Shown here: positions 28,112-37,264 of the stretch, piece after piece | Numbering within the stretch: position 1 is the first letter of the stretch | Layout: each line of letters starts with the position of its first letter | Source: CAVQBP01 sp963848195 | GTDB taxonomy: Bacteria; Bacteroidota; Ignavibacteria; Ignavibacteriales; Ignavibacteriaceae | DNA length: 64,000 nt | Assembly (NCBI GenBank): GCA_963848195.1 | Contig: CAWKCY010000005.1 | Coordinates: forward strand, 538,014 to 602,013 | Direction: 5' to 3' | Made by a program: the position numbers and the translations under genes | The notes under the pieces: generated by a model | Database searches by the model: none | Told to the model about the DNA's origin: nothing | The model's input: the letters and a program-made list of their open reading frames with translations, nothing else

Positions 28112-28360
28112 ATGATTCAAATCACAAAGCAAAAAAATCTAAATATACCAATACCCAAGGATCTTCTCGCCGAAATTAAATTCTATGCAATTAGAAGAGA
28201 TATTTATGAGAAAAATGCAGCTATTGAACTTTTGAGACTTGGATTAAAATATTCAAATCAGCAGGTTCAGGTTCATAATATAAATGAATTCACGCCCCAA
28301 CAACAAAGCGGAGGAGACTTCCCCGTTAATAGAAATAACAAAATACAAATCCAAAAATAA
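28112..28360 (+). CDS. Small protein, ribbon-helix-helix-like
   Basis: An 82-residue protein. The N-terminal half (KNLNIPIPKDLLAEIKFYAI then YEKNAAIELLRLGLKY) has the strand-helix-helix pattern of Arc/MetJ-type DNA-binding proteins. The C-terminal half is Gln/Asn-rich and probably disordered. An AAAGGAAC sequence lies 12 bases upstream of the ATG. It is the first gene of a run (28112-30037) that continues with a DUF4373 protein and a DnaC-like loader, so a role in control of an element's replication is likely. The family assignment rests on pattern only. Confidence 0.65.
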   Translation: MIQITKQKNLNIPIPKDLLAEIKFYAIRRDIYEKNAAIELLRLGLKYSNQQVQVHNINEFTPQQQSGGDFPVNRNNKIQIQK

Positions 28361-28365
28361 TCAGT

Positions 28366-29379
28366 ATGCCACGACCCTATAAGGAGAATGCTGAATATTT
28401 TTCACACGATTCTGATGCTTCCGGAGATGAGAAAATTCTATACCTGGAAAGTAAATACGGCTTGACCGGATATGCGTTTTTTTTCAAAATGCTGGAAATT
28501 CTTGCACACTCTAAGAATTTTGAGATTGAGTTAAATGAAGTCTCCTCTGCAATCTATGCAAAAAAAATTGGAGTCAGCATGCAGGAATTTTCAGCAATAA
28601 TTAAAGACTGCATCAGACCAGAAATCCGGGCTTTCAGCCTGGTCAACGGTAAGCTTTATTCGGAAGGATTAAAGAAAAGGTTAAAGAACCTTGTCGATAA
28701 AAGACACCGCCAGAGAAATTCTTTTATTGAAAATGATAATTCTAAAAATGCATCCGTTAAAGCTGATCCATCCGCTTCTTCAGAAGAGATTTCCGGAGTA
28801 AAAAATAAAAGTAGAAGAAGCCCTGTAAACACAGAAGATGCACCTCCGGGAGTTATTGACAGTAATAACCCGGTTTTAGAGGGTGATAATGGGGTTAACG
28901 GTGACTATAAGCCGTTGAAAACCGGTATAGTAAAGGAAAGTAAAGTAAAGAAGAGTAAAAAAAAGAAAAAAGATGACCATCATGATGACCACGATATTCC
29001 TATTTCCTCAATTGACAAACATTTACCGGAAAATTCCGTATCAAAGCTATTCTCGATCTGGTCCAGGGTTCCAGATTCCCCTGCTGAGGCTAAAGCTGCA
29101 GAAGAGCTTTTGAAAACATTTTCCTTCAATGAAGTTGAGGAAGCATTTTACAGGTCTGCCGAATACCGAAAGGCAACCATTCCCTATGTAAGGGCAATTT
29201 TAGATAATTCACAAAAAGAAAAAAAGGAGAAAAAAAATGAAACTACCGATAAACAACAACGACAATCAAAACAATCAGGAGGAGAATCCTTATCCGGTTC
29301 AGCCTTTAACCGGAGAGAAGCTGCTAAAGATTTTTCCTCAGTTATCATCCGAAGTGCTGGAACTTCCGGAGAAGTATGA
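28366..29379 (+). CDS. DUF4373 (Lin1244/Lin1753-like) replication protein
   Basis: A 337-residue protein. The N-terminal ~110 residues show the winged-helix domain found in phage and plasmid replication proteins (EYFSHDSDASGDEKILYLES then YGLTGYAFFFKMLEILAHS). A low-complexity charged linker follows (Lys- and His/Asp-rich, residues 190-220), then a conserved helical block (LFSIWSRVPDSPAEAKAAEE) resembling phage replisome organisers. It begins 5 bases after the previous gene. Its last 48 codons overlap the loader gene in another frame. An A-run at 29230-29237 offers a place for a frameshift or an indel, so the annotated C-terminus may be artificial. Confidence 0.8.
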   Translation: MPRPYKENAEYFSHDSDASGDEKILYLESKYGLTGYAFFFKMLEILAHSKNFEIELNEVSSAIYAKKIGVSMQEFSAIIKDCIRPEIRAFSLVNGKLYSEGLKKRLKNLVDKRHRQRNSFIENDNSKNASVKADPSASSEEISGVKNKSRRSPVNTEDAPPGVIDSNNPVLEGDNGVNGDYKPLKTGIVKESKVKKSKKKKKDDHHDDHDIPISSIDKHLPENSVSKLFSIWSRVPDSPAEAKAAEELLKTFSFNEVEEAFYRSAEYRKATIPYVRAILDNSQKEKKEKKNETTDKQQRQSKQSGGESLSGSAFNRREAAKDFSSVIIRSAGTSGEV

Positions 29380-30037
29380 TGAATATTCGTTCTCCTCTTT
29401 CATCAAGAATAATCGAAATGAAAAGGCATATAAGATCTGCCTTGAATATTCACGCTCTCCGAAGGGGTTTTTAGTTCTGTACGGAGATTCAGGTGTAGGG
29501 AAGACCCTCCTTACCGTCTCAATACTCAAAAGTTTTTTCCCGGTGAAGCTGTCTGATGAGCAAATGTTTAAGCGGAAGAAATCACTTATAGTTGAACTTG
29601 AATATTTTAAAAACATACCCGGAGAGGAAAACAAAAGGAAATATGAGACTATTAAAAATTATTTCAACAAAGGAGCCTGGCAGTACCGCCGGGCATCTTC
29701 TATTTATTTGAAGTCGATTAATTTGGCACATAAGCTGCATGAGCTTTCAGTTAAAAATGAGCAATCACTAATCTCATTTATAAATAATATTCTCCGGTAT
29801 GACTGCATCCTGTTCGATGATTTAGGTTCTGAAAAATTCTCCGAGGCTGTCAGGCAGAATTTCTATTACCTGATCGACGAATGCTATACGAATAAAAAGC
29901 CCATGATTATTACCTCAAATGAATCAATAATGGAAATCAATCAGAAGGAACCGCGGATTGCATCCCGATTATCGGAAGGATTAATAATTCATTTGCAGGA
30001 TTTTGATCACCGGCTGAAGAAGGTCAATGGTCATTAG
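29237..30037 (+). CDS. DnaC/IstB-like helicase loader ATPase
   Basis: A 266-residue AAA+ protein: Walker A GDSGVGKT at residues 83-90, Walker B CILFDDLGSEKF near 192, sensor-1 region PMIITSNESI and an Arg-finger region PRIASRLSEG. This matches the DnaC/IstB class that loads replicative helicase, here probably for an integrated element together with the DUF4373 protein. AAAGGAG lies 8 bases before the ATG at 29237, which supports this start despite the 143-base overlap with the upstream gene. The final VNGH-stop is encoded by the first copies of a 7-bp array, as in the DUF5996 gene. Confidence 0.85.
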   Translation: MKLPINNNDNQNNQEENPYPVQPLTGEKLLKIFPQLSSEVLELPEKYDEYSFSSFIKNNRNEKAYKICLEYSRSPKGFLVLYGDSGVGKTLLTVSILKSFFPVKLSDEQMFKRKKSLIVELEYFKNIPGEENKRKYETIKNYFNKGAWQYRRASSIYLKSINLAHKLHELSVKNEQSLISFINNILRYDCILFDDLGSEKFSEAVRQNFYYLIDECYTNKKPMIITSNESIMEINQKEPRIASRLSEGLIIHLQDFDHRLKKVNGH

Positions 30038-30256
30038 TCAATGGTCAATGGTCATTGGTCAATGGTCAATGGGCATTGGTCATTGGTCATTGGTCATTGG
30101 TCATTGGTCATTGGTCATTGGGCATTGGTCAATTGGTCAATGGTCAATGGTCATTAGTCATTGGTCAATGGGCATTGGTCATTAGTCAATGGACAATAGT
30201 CATTGGTCATTGGTCATTGGACAATTTAGCAATTAAGCAATTAAACAATTAAACAA
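30022..30256 (+). repeat. 7-bp array B (GGTCATT/GGTCAAT) followed by ACAATTAA repeats
   Basis: About 27 copies starting in the last codons of the loader gene. From about 30220 it changes into a second short repeat (ACAATT, GCAATTAA, ACAATTAA) ending just before the next ATG at 30261. The same succession of the two repeats occurs at 31965-32110. Confidence 0.92.
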
Positions 30257-30260
30257 TATC

Positions 30261-31889
30261 ATGATGAAAATACTTTCAATTAAAAATTTTCTTTCTTTGA
30301 AAAATGTAAAGTTTAATATGGGTCGGAAGATCTTTCTGATTGGGGGGAATAATAGCGGGAAAAGTTCTGTCGGTAAAGCTATTGAATTTCTTTATGCTAA
30401 CGTAATAGAAGATAATATTAAAAAAAGGACTATTTTTTACATTGATGAGGATATGGATCTTGGTACTTATTCCGATATCGTCTTTAACCATGAAGAGAAC
30501 AAGCCTGTGATTTTCCGGTTTGACTACCGATCATCACTTGAAGAATACGGTGCTCATTATGACGTAGAAATTAATAAAATAACAAAGCCTGAAGAAGATG
30601 ATGATGATGATTATGATCCATTAAAGCAAATAAAAATAGAGGCTAAAATAAAAGAGCTATGGGACTCCGATATTAGAACAATCCTTGAAGCCGTATCTGA
30701 ATCACCTGAATTTCATAAAAGCCTATTGAAAGATAAATTCTCCGAACTGGATTTTTCATTTAAGGTAACCTTCGGTCCGGATGATAATGCACAGCACTTA
30801 AAAACCATTGAATTTGTAGATAATAATTCTTATGCATCCCTTACCTTTAAACCTAAATATGAATACTTATATATCGGCTATAATTACTGGGAAGTGGAAT
30901 GCAAATTATTCGATGATGATGATCTGAATTCACTTTTTGAAAATCTACCTGCACGCTTCGATTATATTTTCGGATATGACCGTCCTGACTTTTCCGATAT
31001 AACCAGATTGCTGGTTCCGGAATTCATGCACTTTATTGAAAATGACTTGAATGAAAAAGAGGGATGGAAGCTTATTCCTGAACAGGAAAAAAAAGAAATT
31101 CTCGCCGCCGGGCTGATTCAGTTAATTAGATTCTACAAATATTTCACAATTATTATCCGGACACATTTTACAGTAGATTATATTCAAAGCAGCCGGCATA
31201 TACCCGGGCTCAATTATCTAATAAAAAACGACAGACTTCCTAAAGTAAAAGACTATCAGGATTTGAATATTTTCCTGCCGAAAGAACAAGCTGAAATCCT
31301 CGCATCCGGTGAAGAAACGAATGAATATACTTCACTAATTACCGAACCGGAGCATATGGTATGGGTTGATGTTTTTAGTGAACTTCAAGAATTAAAGCTG
31401 GCTAAATACTGCTATTTAAAAAAAGATAATAGAACCGGTGAAATAAGAATTGTAAACATGGAGGGTATTGACCACAATATTCTCCATGCCGGCAGCGCCT
31501 TATTAAGCATCCTTCCTATATTACTTAAATTTTATTTCTATGAATGGGTGGTATTCCGGAATTATTATTTATCAATAGCAGAGCCCGAACTGCATCTCAA
31601 TGAGGCAAAGCAGGCTAAACTGGCATCCGTTTTCACATCCAACGATCAACTGCTTATAGTTGAAACGCACAGCGAAGCAATGATTCGAAAAGTACAATTG
31701 CTGATTTCGCAAAAAGAGATTAAAAAAGAAGCTATAACGTTCTTACACTTCAAGAAAATCAAAGGAGAAACCCGGATAAAACAATTGGATATAAACAGGA
31801 AAGGGATCTTCGAAACAAAACTGCCGACAGACTTTTTTGACACCGCTACTTTAGCCGGCAAAAAGCTCACCCGGCACAGCATGAACTAA
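30261..31889 (+). CDS. AAA ATPase, OLD/DUF3696-like (ATPase 1)
   Basis: A 542-residue ABC/SMC-type ATPase. Walker A GGNNSGKSS is at residues 28-36. A long acidic middle part (residues 110-420) separates it from the C-terminal half, which has a signature-like GSALLSILPILLKF, Walker B SIAEPELHLNEA and the H-loop IVETHSEAMIRKVQ. The end (LPTDFFDTATLAGK) resembles the DUF3696 tail. No TOPRIM nuclease domain is fused. Such ATPases are the sensor or motor part of several two-gene antiphage systems, but no partner directly follows: the next 300 bases are repeats. Its promoter must lie in or before the 7-bp array. Confidence 0.8.
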   Translation: MMKILSIKNFLSLKNVKFNMGRKIFLIGGNNSGKSSVGKAIEFLYANVIEDNIKKRTIFYIDEDMDLGTYSDIVFNHEENKPVIFRFDYRSSLEEYGAHYDVEINKITKPEEDDDDDYDPLKQIKIEAKIKELWDSDIRTILEAVSESPEFHKSLLKDKFSELDFSFKVTFGPDDNAQHLKTIEFVDNNSYASLTFKPKYEYLYIGYNYWEVECKLFDDDDLNSLFENLPARFDYIFGYDRPDFSDITRLLVPEFMHFIENDLNEKEGWKLIPEQEKKEILAAGLIQLIRFYKYFTIIIRTHFTVDYIQSSRHIPGLNYLIKNDRLPKVKDYQDLNIFLPKEQAEILASGEETNEYTSLITEPEHMVWVDVFSELQELKLAKYCYLKKDNRTGEIRIVNMEGIDHNILHAGSALLSILPILLKFYFYEWVVFRNYYLSIAEPELHLNEAKQAKLASVFTSNDQLLIVETHSEAMIRKVQLLISQKEIKKEAITFLHFKKIKGETRIKQLDINRKGIFETKLPTDFFDTATLAGKKLTRHSMN

Positions 31890-32208
31890 GACAATGGAGT
31901 GGCGGAGTAGTGGAATGATGGAATAATGGAGTTTTGGAATGTTGGAGTAGTGGAGGAAAATATCATTAGTCATTGGATCATTGAGGAAGTCATTGGTCAA
32001 TAGTCATTGGTCAATTTTGGTCATTAGTCATTAGTCATTTGTAGTCATTTGTCTTAGTGTCATAAATAGTCATTGAACAATTAGACAATTAAGCAATTAA
32101 ACAATTAAACATGGAGTGGCCGTTATATCACTTGACGTTGGATTTCTTTGATGGATTGGAAGTTTAACCTAGGAAAATAAGGGAAAAATTGATTTAATTG
32201 TATCTTGC
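31890..32208. repeat. Gene-free repeat region with degenerate 7-bp array C
   Basis: Begins with a purine-rich irregular repeat (GGAGTGGCGGAGTAGTGGAATG and related, written here as variants of TGGAGTAG), then a degenerate GGTCATT/AGTCATT array (31965-32060), then ACAATTAA-type repeats (32075-32110) as at 30220-30256. I see no gene. Confidence 0.85.
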
Positions 32209-32903
32209 TTATAAAAGTTCTAATACTTTTACGATTTCTGGGGGTAACTACTTTTATGTCATCATAATAATCTTCTATGAATTCTTGGTTCGAAATATTC
32301 GTGTGAAGATGTATTGCGTTTATCTACCAAATCTTGCCATTTAGTTTCGTTATGTAACCAACCTATTGCAAATCCTTCTTTCATTGCTTCTCTTGGTGAA
32401 TCTGGTTGAATTCGTATCCCTTCATATTTTAACGCTCTTATTAAAGTTTTCCATAATAATTCAACTACAACTTCAAATCGTTTAACTGTTCTTTCAACAA
32501 GTTCTCTGTCATTTGGGATTTGTAAAGCTGAGTTTAATTTGTCAATAGCTTTTCTTAAGTTACTAAGACTATCTTTCAACTTACGATGTCTGGCATATAT
32601 AATTTTTCTTGTTATTATTATTCTTTCTTTTAATTTTTGCGGATTCGATGAATAATGAACTAACGAAACTCTAACTACTGTTCTTAACTCATAAGTTACG
32701 AACTCTTTTAATTTTAACCACTCATACTTGGTTATATTGGGTGCATCAATCGCCAAATCTAAATCAGAATATTGCTCGAAGTCTCCAAAAGCTCGGGAAC
32801 CACAAACAATAATTCTCTCTATTTTATTATTTAAAATTATATTATTAAGAAATGATATGATTTCGACTGCTAGCGGACTAATATTTTTAAGATTTTTTAG
32901 CAT
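32209..32903 (-). pseudogene. Fused MNT nucleotidyltransferase-HEPN (HI0074-like) protein, two frameshifts near the end
   Basis: The N-terminal domain is a minimal nucleotidyltransferase: GSRAFG at residues 35-40 and DLD at 47-49, the metal-binding Asp pair. The C-terminal domain is HI0074/HEPN-like: LWKTLIRALKYEG, SPREAMKEGFAIG and the RNTSSHEY motif, where R-x4-H fits the HEPN RNase/AMPylation-target motif. In most MNT-HEPN modules these are two genes; here they are one chain. The frame runs out early at 32262. Removing one base at the CCAAGAA site and one in a C run gives a natural ending (EFIEDYYDDIKVV then PEIVKVLELL, stop at 32209). Expected role: toxin-antitoxin-like regulation in the defence region. 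Confidence 0.8.
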
Positions 32904-33075
32904 TTGGTTTTAAATTACCTTAACAATTGTGGAAATTAATTTTATATATCTCAATATTCCAAGCATGGTTAATAGTTAAATTTTTAATAAACATCTCTTT
33001 AAACTTTTATCTTCTTTTGTTAATTTCATTCTAAATTAAATGGCTTTTCTGAAAAATTAGGTTTTATAAAATAAA

Positions 33076-34825
33076 ATGACTAAGCCAAAAGAAAAACTTT
33101 TTTTACGAATTAGAAACTTTACATGCCTCAACGATGTGGAACTTGAATTAAAACCTATTACGTTATTATTTGGAAATAATGGTTCAGGGAAAAGTTCTTT
33201 ATTAAAAGCTATTAGGTTTTTAAGTCATAATTTATTTAATATTTATGTGGTGTTCCGAAAATATGGACCAGATGAAAATAATTATTTTGTTTTGGATAAA
33301 GATACAGATCTTGTTTCATACAATGACCTTGTAACAAATAATGATTCTCACAATAGAATTCAATTCGACATCCGGATAGAAAGTACTGATGTAGATTATA
33401 GTGAATTGAAAAAATTCTTTACAAAGCCGAAAGAAGGTTCACAATCTTCAAATGAATATGTTTATATAAATCCTAACAATGTAAATAGACTCGAAACAAT
33501 AATCGATGAAAAAATATTAAACAACTTAAATGGATTTGATTGGGATGAAGATGTAAATATAAAATCGAAAAAGGATGATAAAATTGATTTTGCTGATGAT
33601 TCTATTACCACCCAGATATCGATCATTTTTATACCTTTTAAAGGAGGACAACTAAGTTTAAAAATTACTATAAATGACTTGAATTCTGGAATTAGTTATT
33701 CATTTGATCCAAATTCTGCTTATGAAGAAAATGATTATACATATGACAAAAAAATTACCGCAACCAATGAAATATTAACACAGCTTTTAACTGAAACCCT
33801 TGCTTTTGAAAGACATATTCCCTTTGTTGACTTGTTAGACAACTATCATTCTTCAAGTGAAAGGGATATAACAAATGCCATTCAATCTTTTAATAATAGA
33901 CTTTTAAAGTGGATTCATAAGAACAAGGACAAAGATTTCTGGCAAAATTTTTCTGATAGTGAAACATGGAATTTTTATACGAATGCATTAAAATATTATT
34001 ATAGGACATTCTATTCAATACCATCAAAAATTAATGATTATTTTAGGGAGGTAGTTGATCTACCAGCGGTGAGAGAAATACCTAAAAGTTCTTACCTTAT
34101 GAGAGAAGGTAGGTTTCTAAATAAAGATTATTATGGTTTACTTAAAGAATTTGATCCCAAAGATAATTTAAAAGGTATTCCACATAAAATAATTCATGAT
34201 GAAAAATCATATAGACGTACCAGGAATCATTTATCAGGCTTTTCCTTACCAAAATTAATAAACTTTTTTATTAAAGATATGAAGTTAGCCAGATACATTA
34301 AAATTAAAGCAGACAAAGAAAGGTTAGCAGGCGATTTATATTATAAAAGTTTTGATGGTAATTCAATAAGCAATTTAGCTAAATGCCAGTAGTGGTATGA
34401 TTCAAATTCTTCCTATTCTATATAAATCTTATTATTCAAGAGACAAAGATGATTGGGGAACTGTAATTAGACTGATAGAACAACCTGAACTTCATATTCA
34501 TCCTTGGCTGCAATGCAAAACTGCGGAATTTTTCTGTCATGATATTCTAAGGGATAGAAGTTTTATTATAGAGACTCATAGCGAACATCTTTTAAGGAAA
34601 ATTCAAATTCTAATTGCAAAGGCAGATAAAAAAAGCGGGCATGAGGATTTAATGGATAGAGTTGCAGTTTACTATTTCGATAAAAATGATAAAACAGGAA
34701 TAACTACCGTTAATGAAATGAAAATGGATAATCTTGGAAGATTCACAACGAGTTGGCCGCTTGGATTTTTTGATGTTGACACAGAACTAACATTAGATTT
34801 CTTCAAAACTATGAGTAAAAATTGA
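33076..34825 (+). pseudogene. AAA ATPase with DUF3696 (ATPase 2), split by one extra base
   Basis: Reconstructed length about 582 residues. Walker A LFGNNGSGKSSLLKA lies at residues 31-45, and a divergent middle region follows. In the second frame come ABC-type signature ASSGMIQILPILY, Walker B IEQPELHIHPWLQ, H-loop IIETHSEHLLRKIQ and the DUF3696 tail (VYYFDKNDKTGITTV, then WPLGFFDVD). The break is one extra A near 34380: AAATGCC should read AATGCC, giving NLANASSGMIQ. It differs from ATPase 1 in sequence but shares the architecture. A second protein starts 3 bases after its stop, so the two form a tight two-gene operon. Confidence 0.82.
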
Positions 34826-34828
34826 TGT

Positions 34829-35688
34829 ATGACTGAACAAGAAGTAGTTTTCTGTAGGTCTGTATTCAAAAAAATATATTATCTATTTCAAAGACAGGAG
34901 TTATGGGACAATAAAAAATATTATCAAAATTTATTTTATCTGAAAATTAAAACAACCAAGTCAAATAAATCTCTTTTTCAGAATTTCATACAGAATAGCC
35001 CCGGATTTTCAAAATTATTTAGAAACCATTTGTTTAGTACTAATTTCGAAGTTGTTAACCCTTCTTCAAATACTATTTTTGTCAAAAATAAGGGTTTCAA
35101 TGAATTGTGTAATATTGGTGAATCGACTTTAGATAAAATAATTCATACTGAATATTTAATTACTTTAAAAATCTTGATGCTAGAGGATTTAATAACAGGT
35201 TTGAATTAATTAATATCGATAATTTTCTTGACCCACCAAATTGTAGTAAAATAATATCATCTAAAAGGAATATCGAGCTAAGAAGGGGAAATAAGTATCA
35301 GTTTACAAAATTTCTAGAACCGTATTTCAGAGAGACCCACCGATTGGAAATATTTGATCGCTTTATCCGTAAAAAAGAACGAGGCTATTCGAATTTAATC
35401 AGGATATTAGATTTATGTAAAGAGTTAAAGGAATGTATTATTCATACTTCCAATGTTCAAAATAATATAAATAATAGGTTCGATATTGAATTTAGTGAAC
35501 TAAAAGAAGAATTGAATAAAAAATATGCGGTAGGTAAAATAGAGCTAGTTCCAACAAAACAACATAGGAGAAAAATAATTACAGATGATTTTGAAATCAG
35601 GATTGATCCGGGTTTGGATTTTGTAAACAAAGAATTTATCTGTAAAGAAAATGATGTGGATATACAAATAAGTGTTTTTAAAAAATAA
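34829..35688 (+). pseudogene. Probable PLD-like (MIT_C-type) partner of ATPase 2, frameshifted
   Basis: Two frames join at ATAACAGGTTTG near 35190 (one base missing) to give about 286 residues. The N-terminal half is unrecognised and Asn/Lys-rich. The C-terminal half has KFLEPYFRETHRLEIFDRFIRKKE followed by KQHRRKIITDDFEIRIDPGLDF, written here in parts: EPYFRET, EIFDRFIR, HRRKIITDD, DPGLDF. This resembles the phospholipase D-like fold seen at the C-terminus of MIT-domain proteins (DPYIR, H-x-R, GLDF-type motifs). I infer a nuclease or nucleic-acid-binding effector. It is 3 bases downstream of ATPase 2, as expected for a two-component system. Pattern-based, moderate confidence. Confidence 0.5.
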
Positions 35689-35722
35689 TTAGATAAAATT
35701 CAGGATAAGCAAAAAAATACTT

Positions 35723-35998
35723 TTATTTTTTGTTTACTTTTGATTCGTTTATCTCATGCTTTAATATTGAGATTAGTTCAAATATTGCCATAATCATGAT
35801 TACGGCAATGTTAAAAACATGATCAAAGTTTAAGTAAAATGATTTATCCTTTTCTGATAACGGTAGAAGTCTAATTAAAAAATCCATCAACAGTTGTAAA
35901 AGAATAAGAATATATAACCAAACGAATTAATTTAATCTTATCAGTAATACACCTATTCTATCAATCGCAATTCTTTTTATATCTCTTAGATTTTTCAT
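35723..35998 (-). pseudogene. Small two-helix membrane protein interrupted by an in-frame stop
   Basis: On the minus strand an ATG at 35998 opens MKNLRDIKRIAIDRIGVLL and meets TAA at 35929-35927. The same frame then continues as FVWLYILILLQLLMDFLIRL, a loop, and a second hydrophobic segment (VFNIAVIMIMAIFELISIL) to a stop at 35723. Together this would be a 91-residue protein with two transmembrane helices. Alternatively only the 54-residue part starting at 35887 is translated. I do not recognise a family. Unlike most breaks in this window, this one is not an indel. Confidence 0.35.
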
Positions 35999-36390
35999 TT
36001 TTTGAAAAAACTTATGGTTGAGAAATTATCATTTCATATAAAATTTATTCTCTTACAGATATTATACTATCTAGTTTCCTATTTTAATTTAAATTAAAAT
36101 TCATTTTTGCCTATTTTTTTATCTATTTCATATACTTATGGAGATACAGCAATTCTTTTATATAAATATGTTCTAATAATTAAATCATAGTCTTCAAATC
36201 TCATTTTTCAAGTACTTTTTTAGGGTAAAAAATTATATCCATATAAGAGATATAAGAAATATTTAAATAGTTTATGGTGGGAATTTGGCAAAAAAAATCG
36301 ATTCCTTTCTCATCTATTAAGAAAAGCATCGACTTAATCTAATTATCTTTATTTATTGTTTTTTTATTTTTGAGTTAACAATTTATATTG
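35999..36390. other. AT-rich stretch without visible gene
   Basis: About 390 bases with frequent stops in all frames. I see no hairpin with a T-run, no repeat family member and no coding pattern. Confidence 0.5.
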
Positions 36391-37253
36391 TTAATAAGTA
36401 TCAAATAATGAATACGATTCTTTTTTTGGTGGATAAAATACTCCAATAATTACAAATGGATTAGGAGCTTTGCGGCGGTGGAACTGCAAAGTAGTACCGA
36501 CAAATAAATATAAATCTTTATTGGTTTTAAATTCTTCAAGTATCTTTTTTTAACTAATTCATTTGCTTTAGCTTCATCACCTTCGGCACTTTTTAGAGAA
36601 TTCCAATATAATGCGCCTATCTCCCAATCTTCAATCATCATTCTGCGAGGTTTTTTATCACCTTCAGTTAGAAATTTATAAAATATTTATATGGTACTTT
36701 ACGAAGTTTATCTCTTAATTTGGATTCACCGGTATCATCTAAATTAAAAAGATCATACTGATCATAATAATCCTGCCATTGCTGTTTCCAATCCCTTTCA
36801 TCTTCTTCAATTTCAAGATCGATAATTTCCAATGGTTTGAGAGTAGCAAGAGATTTATGCTGATCACTGTAAGAAGCCTCAATTAATTCGGTGAAGTTAT
36901 GTAAAGACTTCTTTTAAAACAATTTCTTTTCTTTTATCCCAGTTACCTTTTGTCTTTGTATCCCAATGCTCTAATAGTTTAATTGAATTAGCTGCATCGC
37001 CAATAGGACGATAGCTTTCAGGGCGAAAATCCTTAGAGCTATTTCTAATTAAATTAAGTTGAATCCACTGAAATTTAGCAAAGCGTTTACCAAAAGGAAG
37101 AGAACGAAAAGGTATTGGATATATTCTAATCCATTTACCATCTTCTAATAAGCCGGCTGTGCATACCAGCTCTTCGTACTTATTTGAAGGGAGCGGATAT
37201 GTTTTAACCGTTATTAAAACTTTAGCATCGTGTATTTCATTTGGAAGATACAT
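36391..37253 (-). pseudogene. Conserved hypothetical partner of the DUF488 protein, three frameshifts
   Basis: The first 118 residues are intact: AKVLITVKTYPLPSNKYEEL, then CTAGLLEDGKWIRIYPIPFR and SYRPIGDAANSIKLLEHWD. Correcting three single-base indels extends it through SLHNFTELIEASYSDQHKSL, a tract rich in Asp and Tyr, and RRMMIEDWEIGALYWNSLKS to GTTLQFHRRKAPNPFVIIG and stop at 36391 (about 287 residues). Proteins of this kind are found beside DUF488 genes; their biochemical role is unknown to me. It starts 11 bases after the DUF488 stop, so the two are an operon. No in-frame nonsense remains after indel repair. Confidence 0.6.
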
Positions 37254-37264
37254 TTTCCCCTTAG

